64,000 bases of DNA from Chloroflexales bacterium ZM16-3 (GTDB lineage: Bacteria > Chloroflexota > Chloroflexia > Chloroflexales > Chloroflexaceae), in assembly GCA_004138175.2 (NCBI GenBank), contig RYFE02000003.1:267686-331685 (forward strand). Reading direction: 5' to 3'. The position numbers and the translations under genes were made by a program. Below are positions 8,987-17,519 of this stretch, one piece after another; within the stretch, counting starts at the first letter, position 1, and the number at the start of each line of letters is the position of its first letter. Below the pieces are notes generated by a model that saw only the letters and a program-made list of their open reading frames with translations, ran no database searches and was not told the origin of the DNA.

Positions 8987-9805
8987 TCAGCCGTCCGCCG
9001 GCTTCTCCTGTATCAGTAGATCATCCCACCAGGCCCGAGTGGCCTGCTCTACATCGCTGCCGAACCGCTCGACGAACGCCTGGTAGCGCACGCGGCGCTG
9101 GGCGTAGAGCGCGCGGAGCGGTGCCAGATCATCCGTATCGCGCAGCTCGGCCACGGCGGCCGCCAGCCGCTCGGCGGCCAGGTTGAGTGCGCTTGTGCCG
9201 AGGGACGCCGACGCGGTATCGCGGGGGTCGCGCCCGATCACCGAGCTTGTCTTCAGACGCAGCGGCTCGCGCCCGAGGGCGTCGAGCCGCACAAGGTCGG
9301 GCCGCAGCGCCAGGGCCAGTGAGGTCTCCCAGAGTGCGGCGTGGTCAAGCATCGCCTCATCGACCAGGGCCAGCGGCGGGACGGCCAGAGCGAGGAGGCC
9401 GTGGCGGGTGATCGCCCGCTCGGCGGCGTCGATCATAGCCAGCTCGTGGGCGTGGCCGTAGTGCCCGCTGGCGACGACCGCAACCCGCCAGCCAGCCGCC
9501 GCGACCTGGTCGAAGAGACCGTCGAGCAGACCGCCGAGCGAGGCCCCGGCGGCGCTGAGCGAGTCGGGGTGGGGCAGGGCACCGGCGGGCCACCAGGTGG
9601 TCGGCATCAGCACACCGCCAGTGCGCCTGATGGCCCGGCTGGCCACCGCCTCAGCCACGATCCCATCTAGGCCGAGGGGCAGGTGCGGCCCGTGCCACTC
9701 CAGCGCCCCCCATGGTAGATACGCCACCGGCACCTTGCTGCGGATCGCCGCAAGCTCAGCTGGGCGAAGCTCGAAGTAGCGCCCCCACACGGGCGTGTCG
9801 CCCAT
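8987..9805 (-). CDS. Creatininase family amidohydrolase
   Basis: A 272-residue member of the creatininase superfamily, metal-dependent hydrolases of cyclic or linear amides. Key blocks are AYLPWGALEWHGPHLPLGLDG, where Glu, His and Asp resemble the metal ligands, SGHYGHAHELAM (family NGHGGN region, here SGHYGHA) and DHAALWETSLALALRPDLV with the second His/Glu pair. Members include creatininase, the formamidopyrimidine deformylase ArfB and the mycofactocin peptidase MftE; no mycofactocin genes are present, so the substrate is open. It lies 22 bp upstream of hisG. Confidence 0.85.
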   Translation of the reverse strand: MGDTPVWGRYFELRPAELAAIRSKVPVAYLPWGALEWHGPHLPLGLDGIVAEAVASRAIRRTGGVLMPTTWWPAGALPHPDSLSAAGASLGGLLDGLFDQVAAAGWRVAVVASGHYGHAHELAMIDAAERAITRHGLLALAVPPLALVDEAMLDHAALWETSLALALRPDLVRLDALGREPLRLKTSSVIGRDPRDTASASLGTSALNLAAERLAAAVAELRDTDDLAPLRALYAQRRVRYQAFVERFGSDVEQATRAWWDDLLIQEKPADG

Positions 9806-9819
9806 TGGATGCTCCTATG

Positions 9820-9911
9820 ATTGCAGATTGCAGATTGGGCTCACCCTACGCTTCATAAGCTCGCATCGACGAATGGCGTTGCAATCTGCAATCTGCAATC
9901 ACCAATCTGCA
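9820..9911. repeat. Facing ATTGCAG heptads between creatininase-like and hisS-like genes
   Basis: ATTGCAG units at 9820-9840 face GCAATCT units at 9881-9900, making a potential hairpin of about 80 bases. The right arm runs into the last codons of the hisS-like gene, whose end EIADW is spelled by the repeat. The same ATTGCAG...ATTGGGC text recurs at 42990 and 54172. Confidence 0.7.
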
Positions 9912-11350
9912 ATCTCATCGAGGGCGACCCGCCGCTCGACGCGGCTAGAAAGGTCGCGCCAGACGAGGGATGACTGGGCGCGCTCCTCGGCCCCGACGAC
10001 GGCGAGGAAGCTGACCCCGCGCCGGGCGGCGTCGCGCAGGTTGGTGGCCAGGCTGCGCCCGCGCACATCGACCGTCGCGGTGAAGCCGCTCAGGCGCAGG
10101 CGTCGGGCCACCTCTAGGGCGTAGGCGTAGTCGTCATCGGAGACGGGGGCCACCAGGGCGACCCGCTCCTCGGGCGGGGGCGGGGCGGGGGCGGCGGCGG
10201 CCACGCGCTCTAGGCCGTAGGCGAAGCCCACCGCCGGGGTGGGCTGGCGTCCGCCGAGGGCGGCCACCAGGTCGTCGTAACGACCGCCGCCGCAGAGCTG
10301 CATCTGCTCGCCGTCGTAGATCTCGAAGATCAGGCCGGTATAGTAGTGCAGGCCGCGCCCGAGGCCGAGGTCGATCTCGACCCGGCCCTGGTCGATGCCG
10401 TGGTCGGCGAGCAGGGCGAGGATTGCCCGCAGCTCCGCGTAGGCCGCCGACTGGAGCCCACTACGCTCGATCAGGTCGGCAACCTGAGGTAGGATAGTTG
10501 TGGGGGCGCCGCGCAGCTGGCCGAGGCGGGCCAGCAGATCCAGGGCGCGGTCAATCTGAGGCTGCGGGTCGCCCCGGCGCAGCTTACGCAGCAGGCGGGC
10601 CACCACTTCCTGCGGGCTGCGCGTGCCGGTGCTCAGGTCGATCTGCATCGCGTCAAGCATCCCGAGCAGCCATGCCGCCGCCTGCTCGTCATCGAGGCCG
10701 GCCGGCAGCGCAAGGCCGGCCGGCGGCGCGGCGACCGTCTCGCCGACCAGGTCGCGCACCGCGTCCACACCATCGGCGCGCATGCGCTCCATGCTCCAGA
10801 TAAGGATTCCCTGGGTGCGCTCCTCTAGGCCGAGCCCGGCCAGCAGCTCACGGATCAGGCCGATATGGCCCACCACCACGCGGTACTCAGCCACGCCCGC
10901 CGCGTCGAGGCCCGCGCATGCCAGGGCGATAGCCTCAGCGTCGGCCCGCGGTGTAAGCCCGCCCACCAGCTCCACGCCGACCTGGGAGAACTGGCGGTAG
11001 GTGCCGCGCTGCGGTCGCTCGTAGCGGAAGACCGGGCCGCTATAGGCGAGCCTGAGGGGCAGCGGCTGGTCTTGCATATTCGCCACATAGGCCCGCAGCA
11101 CCGAGGCTGTCCACTCGGGGCGCAGGGCCAGATCGCGACCGCCGAAGCTGAACTCGTAGACCTTGCCGACCAGCTCCTCGCCCAGCTTGCGCAGGTAGAG
11201 CTCGCGCTGCTCGATGATCGGCAGGTCGATCAGACGATAGCCGTGCTGGGCCAGTGTTCGCTCCAGGGCCGCCTGCGCATACGCCGTGGCCCGCTGCTCG
11301 TCCGGCAGCACATCGCGCATCCCGCGCACCGCCTCAATCGAGCTGCTCAC
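9899..11350 (-). CDS. hisS: Histidyl-tRNA synthetase-like class II protein (HisS, or HisZ-like)
   Basis: A 483-residue class II synthetase fold. It begins SSIEAVRGMRDVLPDEQ, has motif 2 LRPEWTASVLRAYV with RYERPQRGTYRQFSQVGVE, the histidine-site RGLHYYTGLIFEIYDG, GGGRYDDLV, motif 3 VGFAYGLERV, and a C-terminal anticodon-binding-like domain. Two catalytic-loop positions differ from textbook HisRS (EGT is EWT, LDYY is LHYY), which leaves HisZ or a specialised HisRS open. Having an anticodon domain and a long-form HisG nearby favours a synthetase. The start is GTG at 11350 with GAGGA eight bases upstream; the frame continues upstream into repeats but nothing there resembles the family. Confidence 0.7.
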   Translation of the reverse strand: MSSSIEAVRGMRDVLPDEQRATAYAQAALERTLAQHGYRLIDLPIIEQRELYLRKLGEELVGKVYEFSFGGRDLALRPEWTASVLRAYVANMQDQPLPLRLAYSGPVFRYERPQRGTYRQFSQVGVELVGGLTPRADAEAIALACAGLDAAGVAEYRVVVGHIGLIRELLAGLGLEERTQGILIWSMERMRADGVDAVRDLVGETVAAPPAGLALPAGLDDEQAAAWLLGMLDAMQIDLSTGTRSPQEVVARLLRKLRRGDPQPQIDRALDLLARLGQLRGAPTTILPQVADLIERSGLQSAAYAELRAILALLADHGIDQGRVEIDLGLGRGLHYYTGLIFEIYDGEQMQLCGGGRYDDLVAALGGRQPTPAVGFAYGLERVAAAAPAPPPPEERVALVAPVSDDDYAYALEVARRLRLSGFTATVDVRGRSLATNLRDAARRGVSFLAVVGAEERAQSSLVWRDLSSRVERRVALDEIADW

Positions 11351-11425
11351 CCTGGCTCCTCTCACATATCGCTCTCCCGTAAACGCGCCCGCCAATTGTA
11401 CCCGATGCCTTGATCTGCGACAAGC

Positions 11426-11604
11426 TAGCCCCTGTCCCTCGCAGGGTTGCTGTTGCAACGTCCTGGGGCTTCGCCCCAGACCCGGTTTTTGTTGGGTTTG
11501 GGCGGCGAAGCCGCCCAAACCCAACAAAAAAATTCTGCGGGGGCGGCGGAGCCGCCCCCGCACCCCCACCGGGAAGTGACTTTGCATTAGCCCCTGTCCC
11601 TCGC
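11426..11604. repeat. 17 bp direct repeats flanking hairpin module copy A
   Basis: TAGCCCCTGTCCCTCGC occurs at 11426-11442 and again at 11588-11604, bracketing about 145 bp that contain a small CTGGGGC/GCCCCAG hairpin and module copy A. This resembles a duplicated target or a tandem duplication edge. Confidence 0.65.
11474..11586 (+). repeat. Double-hairpin module, copy A
   Basis: Hairpin 1 has 21 bp arms (11486-11506, 11510-11530) around GAA; hairpin 2 has 12 bp arms (11536-11547, 11551-11562) around GGA. The tail CCCCACCGG follows. Copies B and C are at 37759-37866 and 39932-40039 in the same orientation. Confidence 0.85.
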
Positions 11605-11638
11605 GTTACGCCCCAGAGTCGGGGCAACACGCTATGTT

Positions 11639-11679
11639 GATCTACAAGAGTGCCAGCGAAGCTGGCACTCTTGCAGATC
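11639..11679 (-). terminator. Hairpin downstream of the AT-hook gene
   Basis: Arms 11639-11657 and 11661-11679 pair over 19 positions with one mismatch around a GAA loop. Being just past the stop at 11701 of the leftward gene it probably ends that transcript. Confidence 0.65.
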
Positions 11680-11700
11680 AGACAAGGTTTTGGAGATCCG

Positions 11701-12726
11701 TCACAATTCAGAGTTGTCCTCTGCCCAGAGCGTGCTGGCATACATCACCACTGCGCGGCGCGCGTGCGGATGCAGCGATCTCCAGAGCCGAGTGAGCTGC
11801 TTGAGCATTAGATCGTCGCGCTCAGGGGCGACCGGCGCGGCGGGCGTACCCGCGAATATTGGCTCGTGGGTCTTGGGAGGGGCGCTCGCCTCAGCCGAGC
11901 TGCTGTTCACTGGCGGAGCGGACACCTCAAGGAGTGTGGCGCTGATGGTGGCGCTGACCGCAGGCCTCGTATCCTCCCGTCGCGGACGCCCGCGTCGCCG
12001 CTTCGGCTCCTCGGTTGCTGAGAGATCGGTCGGAGGCAATGAGGCCAGCGCCTGCGCGCCTGCGAGGGAGCTCTGGGGCTGGGGCACAGCAACACCGTTT
12101 AGTGCAGCTTTCTTCTTGTTGGTCGAGCCTTTGGGGCGGCCCCGACGGCGCGCAGGTTGGGCCTCGGGCGCGCCACTCTCTGTATTTGGCATGTCTGTTG
12201 GCTCAGGAGTTTCCGCCATAGCAGCTTCTGTCACGATATCTGCGGGCTCAGGCGTCTCCAGCTCAGGCGTCTCCGGCTCAGGCGTCTCCGGCTCAGGCGT
12301 CTCCAGCTCAGGCGTCTCCAGCTCAGGCGCCTCCGGCTCAGGCGCCTCCAGCTCAGGTGCCTCCAGCTCAGGTGCCTCTGGCTCAGGTGCTGTGGGCGCG
12401 GGTTTGGCTTGCGGACGCTTCACGCCAGTAGCTGCCGGTATCGCGGCCCGCAGTTCATTCAGTGCCGAAGCGCCTACACGTTGCACTCGCCCCACAGCGC
12501 CACCATTTGGGCTGTGCAGCTCTTCAATGAACCCGTCAACGCTCAATCCGGCCAGCGGGCGCTGCCCGTTGATATACTCGCCGGGATCATTTGCAATGAT
12601 CGCGCCAAGTTCGCGCTGAATGGCACCGGTTGCCCGGTTTGATAAATTTAACCCTAACAGCCAGAACCTCACTGCCTCGGCCCGTTCGATAATAACTTCC
12701 CGATCCAATCCTTCGTTCCCTTCCAT
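11701..12726 (-). CDS. AT-hook DNA-binding protein with acidic pentapeptide repeat
   Basis: A 341-residue protein I do not recognise as a named family. An N-terminal globular part (about 1-105, starting EGLDREVIIERAEAVRFWLLGL) is followed by ten PE(P/L)E(A/T) units (about 113-162), then two AT-hooks, RRRGRPKGS (about 193-201) and KRRRGRPRR (about 242-250), and a short C-terminal helix region ending SLHPHARRAVVMYASTLWAED. AT-hooks bind the minor groove of AT-rich DNA; an acidic Pro-rich stretch beside them recalls HMGA and the bacterial CarD type. A role as chromatin or regulatory protein is an inference. SD GAAGGA precedes the ATG. Confidence 0.7.
   Translation of the reverse strand: MEGNEGLDREVIIERAEAVRFWLLGLNLSNRATGAIQRELGAIIANDPGEYINGQRPLAGLSVDGFIEELHSPNGGAVGRVQRVGASALNELRAAIPAATGVKRPQAKPAPTAPEPEAPELEAPELEAPEPEAPELETPELETPEPETPEPETPELETPEPADIVTEAAMAETPEPTDMPNTESGAPEAQPARRRGRPKGSTNKKKAALNGVAVPQPQSSLAGAQALASLPPTDLSATEEPKRRRGRPRREDTRPAVSATISATLLEVSAPPVNSSSAEASAPPKTHEPIFAGTPAAPVAPERDDLMLKQLTRLWRSLHPHARRAVVMYASTLWAEDNSEL
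12244..12393 (-). repeat. 15 bp coding tandem repeat
   Basis: About ten 15 bp units of the type GCTCAGGCGTCTCCG encode the PE(P/L)E(A/T) pentapeptides of the AT-hook protein. Third-position and T/A-codon variants are shared by neighbouring units, which suggests recent unit exchange. Confidence 0.8.
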
Positions 12727-13301
12727 AGCCGTGTCCTTCGGATTTTTTTTGCGGTTAGCGGGGGGCGATAGCCATTGTGTTGAATATGAAACAGCGCCTT
12801 TTCATCATGGATAAATACTATAACACAAATTTCCCCGATGAAAAGAGGCTGTCATCTCCAAATTATTCCTGTCTTGCCATATTATTTCCGTTTTGCTGTG
12901 ACGCCGCCGCCGGGCGACGATGATGGCACCATCCGGCTTCTGTGTCGGCCATTACGAGTACAATGCTCTCAAGATTGAATATGCGAGAAACATCTTGAAA
13001 ATAATATACCTTGCAATAAAAATCCACCCCCTCGAATATTGAAGGAGTGGGCCTGTATTAGGTGTTTAAATTGCACTTAAATATGCAATTTTCTATGGCA
13101 AGCGGACGATTGTAACGCAACGCCGCAGAAGGAACGCGCTCACGCTGAGCAGAGCGAAGCGTGACATGCGGCTGGGATACGTAAAAATATCCGCTTCCCT
13201 CACTTGCATAGGAGGCATACGGCCTCTACAATGAGCAGTATCCGTAGACTGTCCACCATCCGTTGTGTGCATAATGATGAAGTGAAAGCCAGGAGGTTGC
13301 G
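12727..13301. other. AT-rich intergenic region, no gene seen
   Basis: This 575 bp gap has much lower GC than its surroundings and no convincing ORF. It holds an inverted repeat CTTTTCATC/GATGAAAAG near 12800-12850 and another, AAATTGCA (13068-13075) / TGCAATTT (13084-13091). It serves as the upstream region of the leftward AT-hook gene and of dodecin. AT-rich runs such as these would suit AT-hook binding, so autoregulation is possible. Confidence 0.5.
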
Positions 13302-13511
13302 ATGGCTGAGCATGTGTACAAGATCGTTGAGTTAGTCGGCTCCTCGCGCACCTCTATCGAGGATGCCGTCCAGAACGCGCTGACCAAGGCCGGTGAGACC
13401 ATCCGCAATATCCGCTGGTTCCACGTGACCGAGACGCGTGGCTACGTCGAGGAGGGGAATGTGGCCTACTGGCAGGTCACGATCAAGCTTGGCTTTACTC
13501 TCGATGAGTAA
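13302..13511 (+). CDS. Dodecin family flavin/CoA-binding protein
   Basis: A 69-residue protein matching dodecin along its whole length: [49 protein letters not shown], then a final strand [15 protein letters not shown]. Dodecins form hollow dodecamers that store or buffer flavins. The Trp in NIRWFHV is at the position that stacks on the isoalloxazine ring. AGGAGG lies seven bases before the ATG. It converges with the PspC gene across a hairpin. Confidence 0.95.
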   Translation: MAEHVYKIVELVGSSRTSIEDAVQNALTKAGETIRNIRWFHVTETRGYVEEGNVAYWQVTIKLGFTLDE

Positions 13512-13630
13512 TCGAACGGGCACCCGGCACATCTGAAGCGCAGATCGCGATTGGCTGGGCAAGGTGTGCGTTATGCGCAGCTGTGTGATCGTGTTCATGT
13601 AGGGCATGTTTCAAACCAGCTTTACGACAG

Positions 13631-13668
13631 CCCGACAGCCCGACAAAGGGCTATGTCGGGCTGTCGGG
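13631..13668. terminator. Convergent hairpin after dodecin
   Basis: Perfect 15 bp arms (13631-13645, 13654-13668) built of CCCGACAG-type repeats around an eight-base loop, between the convergent dodecin and PspC genes. Confidence 0.7.
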
Positions 13669-13704
13669 CCAACCGTAACGTTGGAATCATCTCATGCAGA
13701 TGGG

Positions 13705-13977
13705 CTACTTCACAACCTTCTGGCCGGTGTAGGGGTCGTACTGCCACTCGCCGGTCTGGTCGGTGATCTGGGCGGACTGGGACGGCTGCGACGCGCTCTC
13801 CTCGGGCATCACCACCCAGAGGACGATATAGATCAGCGGGCTGAGGCCGCTCAGCACGGCCAGCACGAACACTAGGCGCACGAGGGTGCTATCGACGCCG
13901 AAGTAGCGGGCCAGGCCGCCGCAGACGCCGCTCAACATGCGGTCGCTCCGGCTGCGGGAAAGCTGTGTGCTCATCAT
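13705..13977 (-). CDS. PspC domain-containing small membrane protein
   Basis: A 90-residue protein with a PspC domain: LSRSRSDRMLSGVCGGLARYFGVDSTLVRLVFVLAVL followed by a transmembrane segment through SGLSPLIYIVLWVVMPE and a soluble tail rich in Ser and Gln. PspC proteins are inner-membrane sensors or scaffolds in phage-shock-like envelope stress responses. The short form without PspA/PspB neighbours is common in this phylum. Start ATG at 13977, with a second ATG one codon later; AAGGAGAACC stands upstream. Confidence 0.92.
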   Translation of the reverse strand: MMSTQLSRSRSDRMLSGVCGGLARYFGVDSTLVRLVFVLAVLSGLSPLIYIVLWVVMPEESASQPSQSAQITDQTGEWQYDPYTGQKVVK

Positions 13978-14279
13978 GGTTCTCCTTATTGTGTGTGCCG
14001 CGCCGGGTGCGCGGCGTCGTTCGTTTCCTGCCTATACGACGATTGCCCGCGCCGAATGTTGCGCTCTTGTTCTCGGTTGTCCTCCTCGCTGTGGCTCACA
14101 GCCCACGCCTCGCGCATCACGGCATCGTAAACCCGAGTGTAAGCCATGCTGTAGCGCTTTTTAGCGGGAACATGGCTTAGATCTGGCATGAAAGCGGCTA
14201 GATGCTATACACAATCTCTGACTTTTACGCTACAATAGTGAGAGAGCCACCCTGGAGCGCAAGAGGAGCACGGAGACCC
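13978..14279. other. Intergenic region between divergent PspC and methyltransferase genes
   Basis: No gene is supported here. A TACAAT -10-like hexamer at 14231-14236 lies about 45 bases before the chosen methyltransferase start. A 67-codon leftward reading frame exists but has no SD and no recognisable sequence. Confidence 0.45.
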
Positions 14280-15422
14280 ATGGCAATCGCTAAGCTGCCC
14301 ACGCTCGTGCCGCCCGATCTTGTGGGCGCGCCCGAGGCCCTGCCGGACGAGCCCGCCGATGTGCCGCTACAGCTGTGCCGCGATCTGCTGATCGATGCTC
14401 TGGGCGGCCTCGCCGGCGCACCCACCGTCGCTGTGCTTCGCCAGGCTCTCGACGCGCTGCGCGACCGCCTGGGCGAGCCGGGCGACCCGATCTACGCCGG
14501 GCGCGAGGCGGGGCAGGTGCGATTCTCGGCGGCTTACCTTGAGGGTGAGTTCGCCCAGATCGGCGGCGCGCTGACGATTGAGCGGGCGCGCTACTATGTC
14601 GACCGGCTCCGGCGCGCCGCCGCTGTCGAGCGCACCGGGGCGATCAACGAGATCAACCTGAACCGCTGGAAAGAGTACGACGACATTCTGACTGACAGCC
14701 TGTGGATGATCGACCGCCGCGACAGCAGCGGCGTGCATACTGCCGACTACTGGGGCAACTTCATCCCGCAGATCCCCAACCAGTTGATGCGCCGCTACAC
14801 CCGTCGGGGCGACTGGGTGATTGACCCCTTCGCCGGATCGGGCACCACCCTGATCGAGGGCCAGCGCCTCGGCCGCAACACCCTTGGCGTGGACCTCCAG
14901 CCGCAGATGGTCGAGCGCGTCCGCTCGCTGGTCTCTGCAGAGCCCAACCGTCACGGCGCGATCTCCCATGTGTCCACCGGCGACAGCACCACCACCGACT
15001 TCCGCGCGCTTCTAGAGGGCCACGGCGCTCGTAGCGCCCAGCTGGCTATCCTTCACCCGCCCTACCACGATATTATCCACTTCAGTGACGACCCGCGCGA
15101 CCTGTCGAACTCCCTGTCGATCACGGAGTTCCTGCGCCTCATGGGCCGCGTGGTCGAGAACGTCGCCCCCGCCCTTGACCGCGGGCGCTACCTGGCCCTC
15201 GTGATCGGCGACAAGTACGCGAGGGGCGAGTGGTCGCCCCTGGGTTTCCTGACGATGAACGAGGTGCAGGAGCGCGGATTCCTGCTCAAGAGCATCGTGG
15301 TGAAGAACATCGACGGCACCGCTGGCAAGCGCAACCAGAAGGAGCTCTGGCGCTATCGCGCCCTCGCCGGGGGCTTCTATGTCTTTAAGCACGAGTACTT
15401 GTTCCTCTTCAAGAAGCGCTAG
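14280..15422 (+). CDS. DNA N4/N6-type methyltransferase (orphan)
   Basis: A 380-residue DNA methyltransferase. The N-terminal 130 residues are a helical region without a familiar name; then YDDILTDSLWMIDRRDSSGVHTADYWG leads into motif I DPFAGSGTTLIEGQRLGRNTLGVD and motif IV HPPYHDI, with NVAPALDRGRYLALVIGDKY and NVQERG-like blocks after it. The order motif I before IV is of the gamma/alpha type. Motif IV is HPPY instead of D/N/SPPY. The ATG at 14280 is preferred over 14202 because an AGGAG lies upstream and a -10-like TACAAT falls inside the longer frame. No restriction gene is adjacent, so it may act in gene regulation or defence. Confidence 0.85.
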   Translation: MAIAKLPTLVPPDLVGAPEALPDEPADVPLQLCRDLLIDALGGLAGAPTVAVLRQALDALRDRLGEPGDPIYAGREAGQVRFSAAYLEGEFAQIGGALTIERARYYVDRLRRAAAVERTGAINEINLNRWKEYDDILTDSLWMIDRRDSSGVHTADYWGNFIPQIPNQLMRRYTRRGDWVIDPFAGSGTTLIEGQRLGRNTLGVDLQPQMVERVRSLVSAEPNRHGAISHVSTGDSTTTDFRALLEGHGARSAQLAILHPPYHDIIHFSDDPRDLSNSLSITEFLRLMGRVVENVAPALDRGRYLALVIGDKYARGEWSPLGFLTMNEVQERGFLLKSIVVKNIDGTAGKRNQKELWRYRALAGGFYVFKHEYLFLFKKR

Positions 15423-15431
15423 GCCGCAGCG

Positions 15432-15490
15432 ATACGCATGGACGCACGAACGCGCCAGCATTGCTGGCGCGTTCGTACGTCCATGCGTAT
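15432..15490. terminator. Convergent terminator hairpin
   Basis: A 29 bp stem with one mismatch (arms 15432-15460 and 15462-15490) and a tight loop, placed between the ends of the methyltransferase and the secreted repeat protein. Confidence 0.75.
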
Positions 15491-15509
15491 TACTGCCAAG
15501 GGCGCAGAT

Positions 15510-17519
15510 CTACCGCTGGATGATCGGTAGGTAGATCTGCTGCACCACGGTGACGATGGAGGTGATGTACTGCACCCCATCAGGCCCGCGATAGCTATTG
15601 ATCATCACCTTGTTAGGTGACACTGCGGCTAGCGCCTGGGTGCTGTTCGCGCTGATCTGCACGTCGATTGCAGGGTCGCCCCAGTAGGTCTCAGTCTCAC
15701 CCTCAATCATCCACTCGCCAGTATCTTCGGTCGGGCGTCGCTGGAGATCGACCACCCTTGTCGTGCGCCCAGAGCCCGGCGCAACGTGTGTCTCGATCTT
15801 GAGCGCAGTTAAGGTGGCTCCGCTAACCTCGTAGGTCACCTCGACATATGCGCCCACAGCGAAGAAGCCCTGCTCCTGCTTCAGTAGCGTGCTGGCGGTG
15901 GCGCTGTAGTCCACCCCGCTCACCTGCCATGTCCCTGGGCCGGCCGGGCTGGGCAGGGCCTCGATTACGCCATAGGCGCGGAGCACTGTCGTCGCGTTCA
16001 CCTGGCAGCGGGTGTCCGACTTACTCTCGATCGACAGCAGCGTGTTCGTCCCGCTCTGTGTGGTGTAGCGGGCCTCGACGCAGATGCCGACGTCGAAGGC
16101 GTTCTTCTCCTGCTCGAAGCGTGTGGCCGAGTCGGCGCTGTAGTTTACCCCGCCGATGACCCATGCACCGGTATAGGGAGATGTCGGGAAGCTGTCGATG
16201 GGCGCGTAGATCTTGGCTGTGGTCGGTAGGCTCGGTGTGGCGCTGCCGCCGCACCCGGATGCCGACCGGGCCTCGATCTTATCGGCATAGTTCACGCCGT
16301 TCTGCACATAGTACGATGCCTCGGCGCAGCCGCCCACAGCTAGGCTGCCCTTCTCCCGCTCAAAACGGGTCGCCGCGTTGGCGTCGATCATCATACCGTT
16401 GATCGTCCATGTGCCATAGAGCGCTGTCGGCATCGCGCTGATCACGCCATAGATGTGGTTATGGTAGGTGCTGGTGTTGCACTTCGTCAGCTCCTCGGAC
16501 GAGATCTTGGTCGCCGTGTTCACGCCTGTGATCACGCTGTACTCGACGGATGCGCAGCTGCCGACACCAAGTGCGCGATGCTCAAGCTCGAACCGCGTTG
16601 CGGTTGTCGCTGTGTACTGAACGCCGCCGATGGTCCAGACACCAGCTTGGTTTACCGCCGGCACCTCGCCGCTGACCAGCCCGTAGACCTTAAGCGACTC
16701 CGGGCGGGTTGGCGTCGAGGTGCAGCGGTAGGCGTTGGTCATCTTGATCTCTAGGGCGGTGTTCGGCGTGCCCGGCTGGAACTTCACATCGACGCAGCCG
16801 CCGCTAAAGAAGGGGCCGTGCTCCCGCTCGAAGCGGGTGGCTGTCGTTGCCGTATAGCTCACGCCGCCGATGTCCCACGCTCCGATGAGGCCCGCTGGGA
16901 AGACGCCGAGTACGCCGTATGCCTGGCTACGGCTTGTCGACGGGTTGCCCGATGTGCCGTCGCACTTGTAGCTGGGGGCGGTCTCGATCTCCGTGGCCGT
17001 GTTGACCAGGCTGACCAAGCCGAACTTGATTTCGACGCAGCTGCCTATGGCGAAGGTGCCGTTCTTCTGCTCGAAGCGGGTGGCGCTGGTGGCAACGTAG
17101 GTCGCCCCGCCGATGATCCAGTCTCCCGTAAGCCCTGCGGGGAATTGCTCGACCCGTGCGTAGCTGTCGCGGTGGCCGTTATCGCCGCTGCCGCCGCCGT
17201 TATCGCCGCCGCCGGTGCCGCCACACTTGTAAGGCTCCTGGCTGTCGATCTCGGTGGCGATGTTGGCCGCGCCGCTGATGTAGTACTTCACCTCGGTGCA
17301 GGTGCCGGAGCTGAGCGGCCCGTGCTCTTCCTTGATCCGAGTTGCTGCGTTGGCGCTAAATGTCCGTCCACCGATGATCCAGTCGCCGGTCGTGCCGCTC
17401 GGGCGAGAGGAGATGGTGCCGAGCCACTCTGGGCCGTCTGAGGCGCGGGCGGCGAGGGGGATAAGCAGGCCCAGTAAGGCGAGGGTGAGGATGGATGCAG
17501 CCGTGATTCGATGTCGCAT
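15510..17519 (-). CDS. Secreted protein with about eight DUF5666-like repeats
   Basis: A 669-residue exported protein. Residues 1-26 form a Sec signal (RHRITAASILTLALLGLLIPLAARA). The rest is a chain of about eight domains of 70-75 residues, each of the form GxWxIGGxxYxAxxATRFExExGxxxxGxCVExxYxxxxGxNxAxxIE, ending in a Cys. Two cysteines per repeat suggest disulfides. This pattern matches the DUF5666 beta-barrel type. The last domain lacks the cysteines, and the extreme C terminus, QQIYLPIIQR, resembles the LP-rich tails I recall on many Chloroflexota secreted proteins. Function unknown; a cell-surface or matrix role is likely. AAGGAGGC precedes the ATG. Confidence 0.8.
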   Translation of the reverse strand: MRHRITAASILTLALLGLLIPLAARASDGPEWLGTISSRPSGTTGDWIIGGRTFSANAATRIKEEHGPLSSGTCTEVKYYISGAANIATEIDSQEPYKCGGTGGGDNGGGSGDNGHRDSYARVEQFPAGLTGDWIIGGATYVATSATRFEQKNGTFAIGSCVEIKFGLVSLVNTATEIETAPSYKCDGTSGNPSTSRSQAYGVLGVFPAGLIGAWDIGGVSYTATTATRFEREHGPFFSGGCVDVKFQPGTPNTALEIKMTNAYRCTSTPTRPESLKVYGLVSGEVPAVNQAGVWTIGGVQYTATTATRFELEHRALGVGSCASVEYSVITGVNTATKISSEELTKCNTSTYHNHIYGVISAMPTALYGTWTINGMMIDANAATRFEREKGSLAVGGCAEASYYVQNGVNYADKIEARSASGCGGSATPSLPTTAKIYAPIDSFPTSPYTGAWVIGGVNYSADSATRFEQEKNAFDVGICVEARYTTQSGTNTLLSIESKSDTRCQVNATTVLRAYGVIEALPSPAGPGTWQVSGVDYSATASTLLKQEQGFFAVGAYVEVTYEVSGATLTALKIETHVAPGSGRTTRVVDLQRRPTEDTGEWMIEGETETYWGDPAIDVQISANSTQALAAVSPNKVMINSYRGPDGVQYITSIVTVVQQIYLPIIQR

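Noticed and set aside
13986..14189. Leftward 67-codon ORF before PspC
   Set aside because: No SD, no recognisable sequence, and unlike neighbouring genes.
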